64,000 nt of DNA. Origin: Tridacna crocea (Eukaryota; Mollusca; Bivalvia; Cardiida; Cardiidae). Location of the stretch: assembly GCA_943736015.1 (NCBI GenBank), contig OX031058.1, forward strand, positions 14,471,001 through 14,535,000, written 5' to 3'. The notes below the pieces were generated by a model. That model searched no databases, was not told the DNA's origin, and saw only the letters and a program-made list of their open reading frames with translations. Positions 11,001-23,253 of this stretch are shown piece by piece (within the stretch, counting starts at the first letter, position 1; the number at the start of each line of letters is the position of its first letter). A program made the position numbers and the translations under genes.

Positions 11001-11151
11001 AAAATAAAGGCTGATAATAGTTGTTACAGGTTTTTTTTTTGCAAACATGTGAAAACAAGAACAGCAGAGTAAACTGAACATTTTCTTTACTGTTTGTTTT
11101 ACATTAACATTGACTGCAAAGGCAATTTCAGCCAAGTCCAGCTCTATAACA

Positions 11152-11371
11152 GTTTACCACTCTGGCAAACTTTTAACAATACAGAGAAAAGCGGCATTTG
11201 AAAACACTGAGAGAAATGGAGAAACTATTTGTAACTAGCATTTTCTCCATTTCTGAAAATGTTTTTTACCTTATGGAAGACAAATTTCATGCTTTGAAAC
11301 ACATTTAATTTCACAGCTGAAAATCCTCAGAATTTGAATATCTAAAATTTTGTTGTTTGGTAAATGGTTGA
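11152..11371. mobile_element. Decayed TTAA MITE
   Basis: Left arm agtttaccactctggc, a hairpin around 11208-11265 with several mismatches, and right arm gttgtttggtaaatggttg. TTAA has been lost at both ends. Confidence 0.6.
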
Positions 11372-11375
11372 GGGT

Positions 11376-12362
11376 TACCGTAATTACCCCAAGTATTCGG
11401 ACGGGAAAAAATAATTATTTTTTTTGGTGTCCGAAAACTTATTAAATTATTTTTGTGACTGTCCGAAAATTTCGGGAAATCTCTTTCCAACAACATATCT
11501 TTTAACAGACATCGTACAGTATGAATAACATACAGTAAGGCATACAGTATATTTCCCGAAAAGAACTGATATGAGATCGACCTTTATGGATTAATAAAAC
11601 TTACTTGTGAAAAGAGTTCACACAATTACGTATTCGAACGCAAAAAGCCACTTTGATAAACAATCCTAAATCATGGTCGTGATAAGGGTTACTCTTGACC
11701 TGACTAAACCTGGTTACGTCATCCATACACGTGCTCGTCTCCATACCAACATGTCTGTGTACAGGTCGTTACAACTAGCCATCCCGTTATGCATTAAAAG
11801 TGTATCTTATAGCACTCATCGATAAGATTTACATCTTTAATGCGTAACGGGTATTGGCCCAAATATATACAACCTGTGCAACACAAATTAGCACTTGCAT
11901 TCAGTCTACCGCGATCAATCAGATACCAAACAAAGGATTTAAGCTTAAAACATAGATCGATTTACTCTTCTCAGGTACTTGCTAATTAACTCTTTACCAC
12001 ACAATCACGACTTTAAACGATCCTGGGGTAAAACTTTTTGAAAACATTGTTGGAAAAGGAGAAAACGCCGGAATTAATTATTTTCTCCTCTTCCCCCTCT
12101 GTTTTCTTCGTTATCAAATCAACAATCATTTTAGCAAATTTGTTGTTTGGGAAAGAGAGTATCGGGTCTTCGTCAACTTTTAAATCATTTTAATTTGTTA
12201 CTGCGGGTCTTCTATACCGTCGTAATTTCGTGTCCGAAAATTTAGGGACAATTATTTTACTAAGTGTCCGAACTTAGGGACAAAAAATGAATTAATTTCG
12301 GAAAATAATTAATGGTGTCCGAAAATTTAGGGTGTCCGAATACTTAGGGGAATTACGGTAAA
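11376..12362. mobile_element. TIR/foldback element of about 1 kb, split by a MITE
   Basis: Left terminus taccgtaattaccccaag, then tattcggac; right terminus gtccgaatacttagggg, then aattacggta. Inside each end the motif gtccgaaaattt repeats. The middle is itself palindromic (cccgttatgcattaaa at about 11783; tttaatgcgtaacggg at about 11836). A TTAA MITE interrupts the right half at 11987-12160. No transposase is visible. Confidence 0.7.
11987..12160. mobile_element. TTAA MITE nested in the 1-kb TIR element
   Basis: Left end TTAACTCTTTACCACAC. The core hairpin is degraded (gccggaattaattat). Shortened right arm ending gtttgggaaagagagta. Confidence 0.65.
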
Positions 12363-12554
12363 CTACAATGCTGTGATTTTCTAGCTAAGCTATAGTATTT
12401 CAGTAACAAAGGTGATAGTTTGACTATCTACTTAAAAAATTACTACTTCGGTTGAACAATATCAAGTAATAAATGTTATCTTGGTAAGTGCCGAGCCCTA
12501 CATAAGCAAGTTGTTAATGTACAGGACTTGACAACGGGAGGTCACTGGTTCCTT

Positions 12555-12653
12555 CCCACGCTGGTTACCAGCATTTTCTCCTTTTCCCTCAATGTTTTCA
12601 AAAGCTTTCATTACAGGGTCATAAAAACCAGGGGTTGTTTGGGAAAAGTTAAA
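12555..12653. mobile_element. Half of a TTAA MITE
   Basis: Begins exactly at the dyad centre (ctggttaccagcattttctcc) and runs to gtttgggaaaagttaaa. The left half is absent, so the break is at the hairpin apex. Confidence 0.65.
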
Positions 12654-12939
12654 TTACATCAGTTGGCTACAAAGAATAAATAATGATCCCCGAGATGTAG
12701 ACATGTTTGTCATCCGGGCGAGATAAACGCTTGTTTACTGCTTGAAAGCTGAACTGATGGTTTAAGAATATCAACTTACATGTCGTTTGATGATGTTACA
12801 TAATATCCTGATCAATTAACAGAATTATGTTACAATCAATGGTCGATAGACAAACAACAGACTAATAATTGATTGTCAATTCCATCAGACCCAAAAAATT
12901 TTGTACATGAAGGCATTGAGGCACAGTCTATGTTGCAAG
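12654..12939. other. No gene recognised
   Basis: AT-rich sequence without a recognisable repeat or coding signal. Confidence 0.5.
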
Positions 12940-13325
12940 ATTATGGATCTGTGAAAATTAGCTGGTCATTAAGAAATGAAAGAAATGGAAATTGAGTGGT
13001 CATTCATGGGGTTAAGTCCAAAGATAAAGTCTTATTGGTAATGAAAATGGTTTTCGTAATTTCAGAGTAGCGGGATGCTCATATTTCTGGTTTTTCAAAG
13101 ATATGTCCTATTTGACCTATCATGACCCCATGAAACAATCCCAAACTTGTCAGAGATTTCATTAAAATAGATATTCTGACCCAGTTCTGACTTGGAATTC
13201 GACTGAAAATCTGGCCTCTAGAATGCATACAAGGTGTGTAATGTCAATCACAGGACCCATGACATACCAGAATCAGCACAACCTCAAAAGCTCACCTTGA
13301 ATACTTTGTGCTCAGGTGGGCTAAA
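12940..13325 (+). mobile_element. Hairpin-ended repeat, short member
   Basis: One or two units of the 'aatctggcctctagaatgcatac' family, terminating in a decayed hairpin (agctcaccttgaatactttgtgctcaggtgggct, about 13289-13322). Confidence 0.55.
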
Positions 13326-13399
13326 ACGCATAGAATCAATGGCACATAGGGAAAAAAATATACCCAAAATATCTAAATTTTTGATATTTGTAACTAATA

Positions 13400-13628
13400 T
13401 TAACCCTTTCCCGAACAAGCCCTGGTTTTTATGTTTCTGCAGTAAAAGTCTTTTGAAAACACTGTGGGAAAAGGAAAAATTGCTTGTAACGAGCAATTTC
13501 TCCTTTTCCCACAGTATTTTCTACCCTTTTTGAGAACTTCCTGGCATTTTCTTCAAATCTAAAATTGTTGTCTGCAAAACTCTTATGGTTTGGAAGAATC
13601 CAAAATTTGTCGTTTGGGAAAGGGTTAA
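13400..13628. mobile_element. TTAA palindromic MITE (family B)
   Basis: TTAA-CCCTTTCCCGAAC at the left and gggaaagggTTAA at the right. The core is attgcttgtaacgagcaat flanked by the shared gtgggaaaagga arms. A reference member of family B, together with the copies at 56067 and 60872. Confidence 0.85.
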
Positions 13629-13739
13629 AGGCGTATTATCACCTGCATGTGAGAGAAATATGGCACTTATATAAATATTCTTCAGTCTTCATTTCCAGCA
13701 TCCAACTAAACTTTGTTTCAAAAGTTTTCTAGAGATCTT

Positions 13740-14890
13740 AACAACAAGAGAGCTATTGGCCCTTATGCACTCACCTGAGTTAAATCATCTGGTTGTTGAA
13801 AGCTTGGAGAGATCCTGGTTTTAATGATGTAAAATGCAAACATATTAGTGACCTATTTTTTGACCAACTTAAACTACTTTGAAACTGTGAGAGCTATCAT
13901 TCTGACAATTCTGATAATGTTACATGAGTATCAGACCAACAATGTGGTCTCTAGACTGAACACAATTTTTTTTCCCTAAAATTTGGCCCAGCTACCTACT
14001 TTTTCACCTGTTGTGACCTATGGTAATTTCAAATTTGCCTGAGATTTTAAGAATACCATCTTTCTGACCTAGTTTCATGAGTATCAGGCTAAAAATATGG
14101 TCCTTAAAGTGCACACAAAGTTTTTCTAGGATTTAGCCCAGTGATCTCTTTTTGACCTGATATAAGCCAATTTTAAAGTGATCCCAGACATCATCAAGAA
14201 AAACTTTCTGACAAAGCTTAATGACTTTCAAACTGAAAATGTGGCCACCAGAGTATTTAATAAGGTTTCTCTAAGATTTAGCCCTGTGTTCTACTTTTTG
14301 ACTATTTCAACCCATTCAAAACTTGTCTAATATATCATATAGACAAACATTCTGGCCAAGCTTCATAGGCTTCAGACTAAAACTGTGGCCTCTAGTATGC
14401 ACAACAGCTTTTTCTAATCTTTACCTATGACCTGCTTTTTGTCTCCACATGAAAATCATCAAGACAAACATTCTGTCCAAGTTTTGTGAGTTTCAGGCTG
14501 AAAATGTGACCTCTAGAGAGCTTACAAGGTTTTTTTCTATGAATAGCCCTAGTGACCTACTGTTTGATCTGACATGACCCAATTTTGAGTTTATCTGTGG
14601 TTTCATTAATACATACATTCCGACCAAGTTTCATAAGTTTTGGGCTGAAAATGAGGCCTCAACCGTGCACATAAGTTTTTTTTTCCAAAGATTTAGCTTG
14701 GTGACCTAGTTTATGACTTGATATGACCCATTTTCCACTTCATCTAAGATATCATTAAGACGGACATTCTGACCAAGTTCTGTGAGTAACTGACAGCTTT
14801 TGAAGCACACACAAGGAAAATGTTGATGCCTTGATGTGTAAAACAGCACAATCACAAAAGCTGACCTTGAACACTTTGTGCTCAGGTGAG
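13740..14890 (+). mobile_element. HINE-like element with about 145-bp tandem units
   Basis: Opens with aacaagagagctattggccc. Units recur about every 130-150 bp with the phrase 'gatttagccc...gtgacctactttttgac' and 'ttctgaccaagtttcatgag'. Ends in the hairpin relative agctgaccttgaacactttgtgctcaggtgagct (about 14854-14890). It is a different internal unit from the 9-kb array but has the same start and end modules. Confidence 0.7.
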
Positions 14891-15007
14891 CTTAATACTG
14901 GTAACTGTGATTTTTCATGGTTCTTGCACAATCTGCAAAGTTACACTGGAATACCAGGGGTGATAAAAAAGAACGTGGACCAGTGCCGGTATCAGAATAT
15001 TGTTATA

Positions 15008-16791
15008 ACAAGAGGGCCATTGGCCCTGGAACGCTCACCTTAGACTATAGCTTATGAGTGAAATTCAATTCTTTGAGCAACTTTGGTAAAGCTTCACCCA
15101 AGGAACATCCCTGCCAAGTTGCATCAAGATTGGCCCAGTGGGTTAGGAGAAGAAGATATTTAAAGAAATTGTTGACGAGCGACAGACGCCGGACAAAGGG
15201 CAATCAAATATCATAAAGCTCTACACCTTCCAGTTTCAAAGAAGAATTTTGCATTTTCCTTTTTTGTCCTATGTTCGAACTTGTGGTCCCCGGGGCTGGG
15301 TCACTTTTAACCAAAGCAGCATCCTTGGAACAAACTTGGTAGAGGTCCACTCAAAGATGCTACATACCAAGTATCAAGGCTCTACACCTTCCCGTTTAAG
15401 AGAAAAAGAAATTTAAAATTTTCCTTCTTTGTTCCTATGTTCCAACCTGTGACCTCCGGGGCAGGGCCGGTTTAAACGCCAGGGACATCATATGACCAAA
15501 CTTGGTAGAGGTCCACTAGAACATTCTGCATACCAAATATCAAAGCTCTGCACCTTCAAGTTTCAGAGAAGATTTCTAAAGTTTTCCCTCTTTGTTGCTA
15601 TGTTCGAACCTGTGACCTCCCGAGGCAGGGCCAGTTTTGACCCCAAGAGCACAATATGAACAAACTTGGTAGAGATCCACTAGGAATTGCTACATGCCAA
15701 ATATCATAGCTCTATGCCTTCTAGTTATAGAGAAGAAGAATCTTAAAATTTTCTTTCATTGTTCCTATGTTTGAACTTGTGACCCCCGGAGCAGGCATAC
15801 TTGGTAGAGGTCCACTAGGAGATGCCACATACCAAATATCAAAGCTCTATGCCACCTAGTTTCAGAGAAGAAGGAATTTAAAGTTTTTCTTCTTTGTTCC
15901 TATGCTCAAACAAGTGACCCCCGGGGTGGGGCCAGATTTGACCCCAGGGACATTATTTGAATAAACTTGGTAGAGATCCACTAGGAGATACAACAGACCA
16001 AAATTAATATCAAAGCTCTATGCTTTCTAGTTTCTGAGGAAAGGAATTTTAAACTTTTCCTTCTTTGTTCCTATGCTCAAATTTGTGATCCCCTGGGTGG
16101 GGCCAGTTTTGACCCCAGGGACACAATTTGAACAAACTTGGTAGAGATCCACTAGGAGATGCCACATATTAAATATCAAAGCTTTACGTCCTCAAGTTTC
16201 AGAGGAGAAGATTTTTAAAGTTTTCCTTCTTTGTTCCTATGCTCAAACTTGTGACCCCTGGGGTGGGGCCAGTTTTGACCCCAGGGACATAATTTGAACA
16301 AACTTGGTAGAGGTCCACTAGGAGATGCTACATACCAAATATCAAAGCTCTACCCCTTCAGGTTTCAGAGGAGAAGATTTTTAAAGTTTTCCTTCTTTGT
16401 TCCTATGCTCAAACACGCTAAAACGCGTTATCCCCCGGGGCGGGGCCAGTTTTGAACCTAGGGGCATAATATGAACAAATTTGGTAGAGGTCCATTGGGA
16501 GATGCTACATACCAAATATCAAAGCTCTACTCCTTCTAGTTTCAGAGGAGAAGATTTTCAAAGATTTCTTTTTTTTTTCCATTTTGTTGCCATGGCAACC
16601 AGAGTTATGGGTGGAATTAAATTCTTTGAACAATTTTGGTAGAGCTTCACCCAAGGAACATTCCTGCCAAGTTTCATGAAGATTGGCCCAGTGGTTTAGG
16701 AGGAGAAGATGTTTAAAGAAATTGTTGACGGACGCCGGACATTGGGCGATCACAATAGCTCACCTTTAGCACTTTGTGCTAAGGTGAGCTA
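15008..16791 (+). mobile_element. HINE-like element with about nine 166-bp tandem units
   Basis: Same family as 9045-10657, here complete. It begins aacaagagggccattggccc and proceeds through units marked by 'caaatatcaaagctct' roughly every 165 bp. It ends with the 36-nt hairpin at 16756-16791. It lies just downstream of the sushi-protein stop codon (minus-strand gene), so it may fall in that gene's 3' UTR or flank. Confidence 0.75.
16756..16791. repeat. 36-nt terminal hairpin, second copy
   Basis: Identical in sequence to the hairpin at 10622-10657, including the unpaired T. Conservation of the bulge argues that the copies are recent or that the structure is maintained. Confidence 0.8.
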
Positions 16792-16849
16792 AAAAAGCAA
16801 CTCTCTTCTGAGATATAGGAAAAGGAAAAAATGCTGGTAACAATCATTT

Positions 16850-18075
16850 TCAAGAATGGTTATTTCCCAAATCATTAGATTTTGGAAGCATTTCTACTTT
16901 CTCTGCTGGATTCTCTTCATTTGCATTTGATTCAGGATTTTCTGATTTTTTAGAGTTCATTCTCTTCCAAAGAAACACACCTGTACCGATTCCAGCTCCA
17001 ACAGTGACTAAAATTACAGGTATTAACCATACAAGTGTACTAGGCTCCTCCTCCTGTCCTTTCTCACCTAATGTAGAAGTATCAGAACTTCCTCTCTCAG
17101 TCAAAGGTTTTTGTGTTGGATTTGTGGGGCTGGGTATAGGATGAGTCACAGTGGAGGTGGGTATCTGTACACATTTAGGGCTATCATAACGTCCATCATT
17201 ACAGAAAATGTCTGCAATATTTTCCTTTCTGTAACCTGCCTTACACTCCCAGGTTAACTTTTCCCCATGTTTTAAGAACTTATCATTCACCAAGTTTGTG
17301 ACTTTAACTTCAGTGAAATTAGCCTCAATTTTACAGTCGCAGTAACAGCCTGTGTAAGGTTCATCCCATTCATTGTTTATGCAAATAGCAATTCCTGACC
17401 CATTCTTTGTGACTGATATATCACCTGATTCTGACAAACACAAATGTGTAATCATGCTTCCATCCTCAGTCATACCTGTCTGTTCGATACAAGATGAATT
17501 TGATCCAGGATGAGAACCACATGAGGAAAGCTGGCAAACTGGTTCTGGACCCCACGTTCCATCAGCTCTGCAGTATACTTCCGATGGACCAGACCGAACA
17601 TATCCAAGATCACAAGTAACAGTGATTTTATTTCCATACACATTTCTTGTACCATCAGCTGTTGCCTGAAAAGTTTCCCCATTCTGCACATTTCCAAACT
17701 CCCCACAGCTCTTTATCTTGCAAGTTGGTGGATCTGATGGTCTCCATTTGCCATCAGTCCTACATAGTAATCGAGAATCACCTATCATGGTGTAACCCTC
17801 ATTGCACTCAAACACTATCCAGCTTCCCGCAAAATAGCTTGGATTATTGACAATTTTTCCATTTTCTAACATATCAATCACCTCACAAAACCGACGGCAC
17901 TCATAATCACCAACCCAAGTGTCATTGACACATGTGTAAAATTCATCACCAATTCCACCATATCCACCATTACATGTAATCGTAACAACTCCATAATTCA
18001 ACTCGGTGGCATTTGATGATGAATTAGGAACTTGCAGGTCGTCCCCTAAACACTGATGTGATGTTTCATCAATCT
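16850..18075 (-). CDS. Sushi/CCP-repeat transmembrane protein, last coding exon
   Basis: A long open exon with 407 full codons. It starts at a splice acceptor (ttttttgttgatacag|AG at 18076/18075, intron phase 1, usual for CCP modules) and ends at TGA 16850-16852. Five complement-control-protein modules are visible by their Cys-x-Cys-x-Cys-x-Cys/Trp pattern at about residues 8-59, 63-118, 123-180, 185-245 (diverged) and 247-301. A Ser/Thr/Pro-rich stalk follows (302-343), then one membrane helix (about 345-369, LVWLIPVILVTVGAGIG...), a basic stop-transfer KR and a short charged tail. Type I membrane topology is inferred; the signal peptide must lie in upstream exons outside what I can recognise. 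CCP proteins typically bind complement fragments or adhesion ligands, but no specific orthologue can be named. There is no ATG at the start because this is an internal exon boundary. Confidence 0.85.
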
Positions 18076-18146
18076 CTGTATCAACAAAAAATGTAACCCA
18101 TTATTACCTCATTGATAAAGATAGAAAACTAAATGACAACTATCTT

Positions 18147-18238
18147 AACCTTTCACCACACAATTCTGAATGTTAACGATCCCAAGACAGCTTTGGAAAT
18201 TATTCCCGGTAATTAAAATATTGCTGGCAACCAACATT
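18147..18238. mobile_element. TTAA MITE, left half, cut by another repeat
   Basis: Left end ttaacctttcaccacac up to the core (attgctggcaaccaacattttt), where it meets a reversed hairpin-ended repeat. It lies in the intron just upstream of the sushi exon. Confidence 0.6.
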
Positions 18239-18425
18239 TTTAGCTCACTTAAGCACAACATGCTCAATGGGAGCTTTTAGGATCACCCGGTATCCGTCGT
18301 CTGACAATTCCTTTAAACATCAACTCCTCCTAAACCACTGGGCCAATTTGGGCCAAACTTGGCTGGAATGTTCCTTGGGAGGACCTCTTTAAAAAGTGTT
18401 CACAGAACGGCTTTGCCAAGATAAA
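18239..18425 (-). mobile_element. Hairpin-ended repeat fragment, reversed
   Basis: Starts with the decayed hairpin (agctcacttaagcacaacatgctcaatgggagct). It continues into 'ctcctaaaccactgggccaa' and 'cttggctggaatgttcctt', the reverse complement of sequence found near the ends of the other copies. Confidence 0.6.
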
Positions 18426-19210
18426 GACTCCCTTTCAGTTTTTTTTTTGTTATATACAGATATTAAACATCCTGTTCATAGAATCCTGATAGTAATACAA
18501 CAATTTTAAAGAACATTTAAAGACCTTTCTGACAATATATAGTATTACATACTTTCGATGACTAGTTTTCAGTGTGGCTTGCTCCAAATATTTGAAAAAT
18601 GGCATTTTGTGCTCGTTTATATATGCTGTTGCAAGAAAATAAAAATTTTTTGGCATGCTATTATGTGATACTTTTTGTATGGATGTTGAACACATTATTT
18701 TATTCCAGTAAGATAGTCATTTAAATCAAACACTCTTTTTACCGTGCATGGTTTTAACAAATATTTTTTATAATGTGCTAAAAATTGTTTAGCTACCTTG
18801 CAGCCAATTATTTTACTTTTTTCCATCTCTCATCTTGATGTAGATAGAGCATATCTAATTTTTCAGTGAGAATGAGTTTTAACTTTTGTATACCGGTATA
18901 TTGTTTAGTCATTACTGTATACAAATAATACATTTAATGGATACAAACACCTGTGGTATGTCCATGCACAAAAGCATAAAAAGTCATTATTTTGTAGTGT
19001 CCGTAGCCCCATATTACAGAACCTTGTAAAATTTTCATGTTTTAGAATTTTTTAATGATATTTATTCTCCATTTACAGAAGTCTGTATGCAACTGCCTAC
19101 AGGCATATCTGGCAGATGATGAGAATCCAACATGTGATGTGGGATAATAAAATGATACCTGTAGTCATGTAGTGTCCGTAGCCCTATCAAATCTAGCTCT
19201 TAATATTAAA

Positions 19211-19440
19211 TCTAACTCTTTACCAAATGACAAAATTTTAGACAGGTCCTAATTGAAAGCATTGGCAGATGACAATATAAATGTGAGTGAAATACTGAAA
19301 TTTGTATAGAGAAGGGTAAAAAACATTGTGGGAAAAGGAGAAAATGTTGGTTACCGTTATTTTCTCCTTTACCAACAATGTTTTCAGAAGGCTTCTTTCT
19401 CAAGGTCATTAAAAGTTAGGATTGTGTGGTAAAGAGTTAA
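19211..19440. mobile_element. TTAA palindromic MITE (family A)
   Basis: Left end (c)taactctttaccaaatg, right end gtggtaaagagTTAA at 19437-19440. The hairpin is well preserved around 19320-19386. Confidence 0.8.
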
Positions 19441-19488
19441 AGTAGTATTACAGGTGGATACTTAGATTTTTCACATCGCACCAAATTA

Positions 19489-19886
19489 AAACAAGAGGGC
19501 CAAGATGGCCCTGGATCGCTCACCTGAATTTCTGAGAGAACCACAGCCATTTCTTTCAAAATGTAATCAGCCCTTTCAGAGAAGAAGAATTTTTTAAGAA
19601 TTTCTTCATGTCGTATAGAGTAAATAGCCCAGTCATCAGAGCCATGTTTCTTGATGGATCAAAATTTCTAGAGCAATTTTTGAAAAGGGTTAGGTAAGAA
19701 ACATTTGTGAGATCAGCCGTTTCAAGGAAAAAGAATTCAGAGAAATCTCTAATTTCTCTTGATGTCGGATAGTTTTCGACTACTGGGGTTTTATAAATGA
19801 AATTATAAGGCTCTGGGAGTATAAGGATATTTTTCTTTTGCATTTTTGTAGAATTTTCTTCCCAAAATCTGAAGGGCCACCTTTAA
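19489..19886 (+). mobile_element. 'aacaagagggcc' repeat start plus end of a TTAA-AGGTGG element
   Basis: Starts aacaagagggccaagatggc with atcgctcacctga, the common opening module of the hairpin-ended family. At 19861-19886 it carries cccaaaatctgaagggccac followed by ctttaa, the terminus of the separate element family present at 58418 and 61837. A matching 'closing' part of the first family occurs at 21038-21662. Confidence 0.55.
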
Positions 19887-21037
19887 ACAAGACTAGAAGT
19901 TAAGTCAGTTAAGTGTTTGGTAAAACATATATTGTCGTTAATGTTAAGTTATATTGTAGTGTCTGTAGCCCTGTACGAAAAAAAATATTTCCTTGATGAA
20001 CTGTGAATGGAATTAGTAGTTAAAGCTTACAACTTGGTTGAAATTTTGTATCTGACTACTTTTTATGTATTTCAAATGTATTTATCATGACATTTGCTAT
20101 GTTTTCATAAATGTATGCAGTTGGTTTATAAGTTTTCACTTGTTTGAGTATCAGTTTTGAGAATTTTCAGTGTTTACTGTTGAACTATGTCGCATTATAA
20201 ACTGAATTAATAACCAAGAATTTTTCTTGAATCACAAATAGTTAAAGTCATGCATCATTTTTGAAACAAGTTTAATGATTTACAGATAATAGCCAATCAC
20301 AACATTATGTAGTGTGTAGGCCTTTTGTGAATTTGTACAAATGACACTAAAACAAAAACAGGATGTAGTCCAGCTGGCAGTGCTTAACAACAGTATTATG
20401 CAATTGCCCTTCACAGTTAAACTGAAATATAGTCATTTTGACATAGTTTTGAAAATTGTAGCATTGTTTAAGACGTTTAAATCAGTTTTCTGTTCAGACG
20501 TTAGATTAAATAAAAGATAAAAAAAATGTAACTACTTTTATTGAATATTATTTATATGGTACTTCAAAATATCTTGACTTGAAAAAATAATATTTAAAGC
20601 CAACTATATGCCATATTCCTTCTCTTGACAGACCTTTATAATAGCTCTTAATTTGTAGTGTCCATAGGCCTTTTTCGGTCTATATCATCACATGCTTAAT
20701 GCAGACACATTCATCGAAACAGTATCATCAAACTTTTCTGACATAAAATTGACCCCTTGAACATGTACAAAAAATTGAAAAAATAATAATCTGGTATCGT
20801 ATTATGAAATAATCCTAAAAGGAAGGTACTGGTTTTTGTTTATTTAAACTTGTAATGAATATTTCATGGAGGATGTTATCTTTATCCATAATTTAAACTG
20901 TTTTTTTTAGTTGGCATGAAGACACAGGGCACTGGTTACACTTTTTATGCATTTTGTTTGCTGTTAAGAGGAGTATTAGATTTTACAAAAGCATGTTATG
21001 CTCCTGCATGTAGTGTCCGTAGGCCCCTATGGGTGGT

Positions 21038-21662
21038 AGAAAATAGTCGACTGTATCTTTTTTACTTGCCATAGAATATCAAAACCCTTTTGACCAAGAT
21101 AGCCCTAGGTGTTCTTCTGTTGAAATCAAACAAAATTTTAGACAAACAGGAAAGATGAATTTTGGTCATTGTGCAACAACTGGGGTAGGGATTATCTTGG
21201 CCAAGCCGAGAATTTGATTCTGTCAAAAAGAAGAATTCTTCTAAGAGAAGAAGAATTTTTAAGAATTCCTTCATTTCTGTATAGTGCAAGTAGCCCCCAT
21301 TTACCAGAGCCACATTTCTTGACAGATCAAAATTTCACAAACAGTTTTTGAAAAGGGTCACCCAAAGAATATCTCTGTGAAATTATTTCAAAATCTAACC
21401 AACAGAGAGGATTTTTAGAGAATTTTTTATAAAATTCCATTTGCTTGCCATGGCAACCAGAGTTTTAGATGAAAACAAATTCTGTGAAAAAGTTTTAAAG
21501 AGGAACTGCCAAGGAACACTCGAGCCAAGTTTAGTCAAAATTGGCTCAGAGGTTTACGAGGAGGTGATGTTTAAAGAATTGTTGACAGCTGACGACTCAA
21601 GATGGACACCGGGTGATCCTAAAAGCTCCCCTTGAGCATGTTGTGCTCAGGTGAGTTAAAAA
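21038..21662 (+). mobile_element. Hairpin-ended repeat, 3' portion
   Basis: Contains 'agaagaagaatttttaagaatt' and 'cttgccatggcaaccagagtttt' blocks as in the other members. Ends with aaagctccccttgagcatgttgtgctcaggtgagtt (about 21622-21657), a diverged form of the terminal hairpin. An (aatc)n simple repeat follows (21672-21708). Confidence 0.6.
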
Positions 21663-22049
21663 GGTAATAAAATAATCAATCAATCAGTCAGTCAATCAAT
21701 CAATCAATTTAGGCTAAGGCCCAGAACGAAAAAGGGCTCTATTTTTAATCAGTGCTCTCAATAAGGGACCATTTCAGGAATTTTTGTAATTCCATGTTCA
21801 AATTTTAGGAATTTTTTTTAAAAAATCAGGAATTTTTTTTCCACATCGGTCAGTGTGGTCTTGAGCTTAGATTTATTTTGATTGTGTTGCGGAATGACCA
21901 ATCTTATGTTGTGGTTACACCAAAGTTTTATCCAGGAAGACATGTCCTTAGAATAACCATATAATGGGGGTAAAAATGCATATACATGTATATCTATAAC
22001 AAAACTGATCATGACATGTGATTGGCTGGCAATGATTGTCCATGGTAAC

Positions 22050-22261
22050 TTAACTCTTTACCACACGACAAAGTTGAAAGCATTTGCAGACGACAAGATA
22101 AAGGTGACTGAAAAATTGAAATTTGTTCTGGGAAGGGTAGAAAACACTCTGGAAAAAGGAGAAAATTCTGGTTACCAGCATTTTCTCCTTTTCCTACAGT
22201 GTTTTCAAAAGGCTTCTTTCTCAGGGGCATCAAAAGTAGGGATTGTGTGGTAATGGGTTAA
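22050..22261. mobile_element. TTAA MITE inside the hAT-like element
   Basis: TTAACTCTTTACCACAC at the left, gtggtaatgggTTAA at the right. The left arm is shortened by about 15 bp relative to other copies. The hairpin spans about 22139-22206. Confidence 0.8.
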
Positions 22262-23253
22262 GGTGGTATAATTCTCATGGAAAACAGCTATTTCCACTAT
22301 AATATAATCCCAAAAAAAGTTGCTACAATTGAAAATGAGTATTATTGTACTACTTTGACCGAGCCACTTTTTCCATTTTTTTTTCCTTTTAAGAATTATC
22401 ATTTATAAATCTAGGGCCACTCTATTCTCATTACAAAAGGAAATATGAATTACCTCCCTTTTCTGAAAAAAGAACAAAATATCAACAAATATCTTCAAGA
22501 TGGACATCAAATAAATTTCTGGTCCATTAGAAATGTGCAAAAATATTATACCAGTATAAATCATTATTTATCATTTAATAAGAGATTTCATTCCATTTTG
22601 CGCTAGAAGTGTTAGGATGGTAATAACTGAAGAATTATAACCATATCCATGTTTCATAATTGTTAAAATGACGTGTTGCACAACAGCCTGTTTCGTTCTT
22701 CATTTGTTTTCAAACCAAGTGAACATGCGAAACCATCCATCTTGTATTTTGATGTGCATGAAATTTTTTCAGTTTCCTAGTGGGTTATGGAAGACACGTA
22801 TTTCAGACAGACGTGAATTCCTTCGTAACGACGGTCACGTCGCACAATGATTCTTTCAAAAAAAAAATTCCTTGAGAACGCTGCATAATTCCCGAAAGAA
22901 ATGCGTAACGAAACTATAAGCTGCTGATTTTTTTTTAAAGAGTCGGACAAAGAATTTGTAGATCTATTAGATCTACTCGATTATTTGAATTTCTTTCATG
23001 TTGCATTTTTGCAAACAAGCAACGTTCCCCGATCTTCGATTTCATGCCTCTATTAATTGCATTAATTTTATCCATTAATTTCTATCGCTGCAGTCAAATT
23101 AAAGACGATTGATTACAAAGCGATCGTAAATTGATGGACCAATTAAACACTACCATAATCCGGTCATAAATTGGATAAACAATCGCATATATGTGTAATT
23201 GTCATCTGTACGCCGTAATCGCGATCACCAAAACGCTTTTACATGGCTATAGA
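22262..23253. other. hAT-like element interior, no gene recognised
   Basis: AT-rich sequence between the MITE and the palindrome. Only short ORFs without recognisable domains. Confidence 0.5.

Larger units (their letters stand above)
18990..21030. repeat. Motif GTAGTGTCCGTAGGCC recurring about every 350 bp
   Basis: Near-identical motifs begin at 18994, 19169, 19956, 20309, 20655 and 21010. The last four are 353, 346 and 355 bp apart. The sequence between motifs is AT-rich and barely alignable by eye. This looks like an old satellite with only one conserved box per monomer, interrupted by a MITE (19211-19440) and another repeat (19489-19886). Confidence 0.55.
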
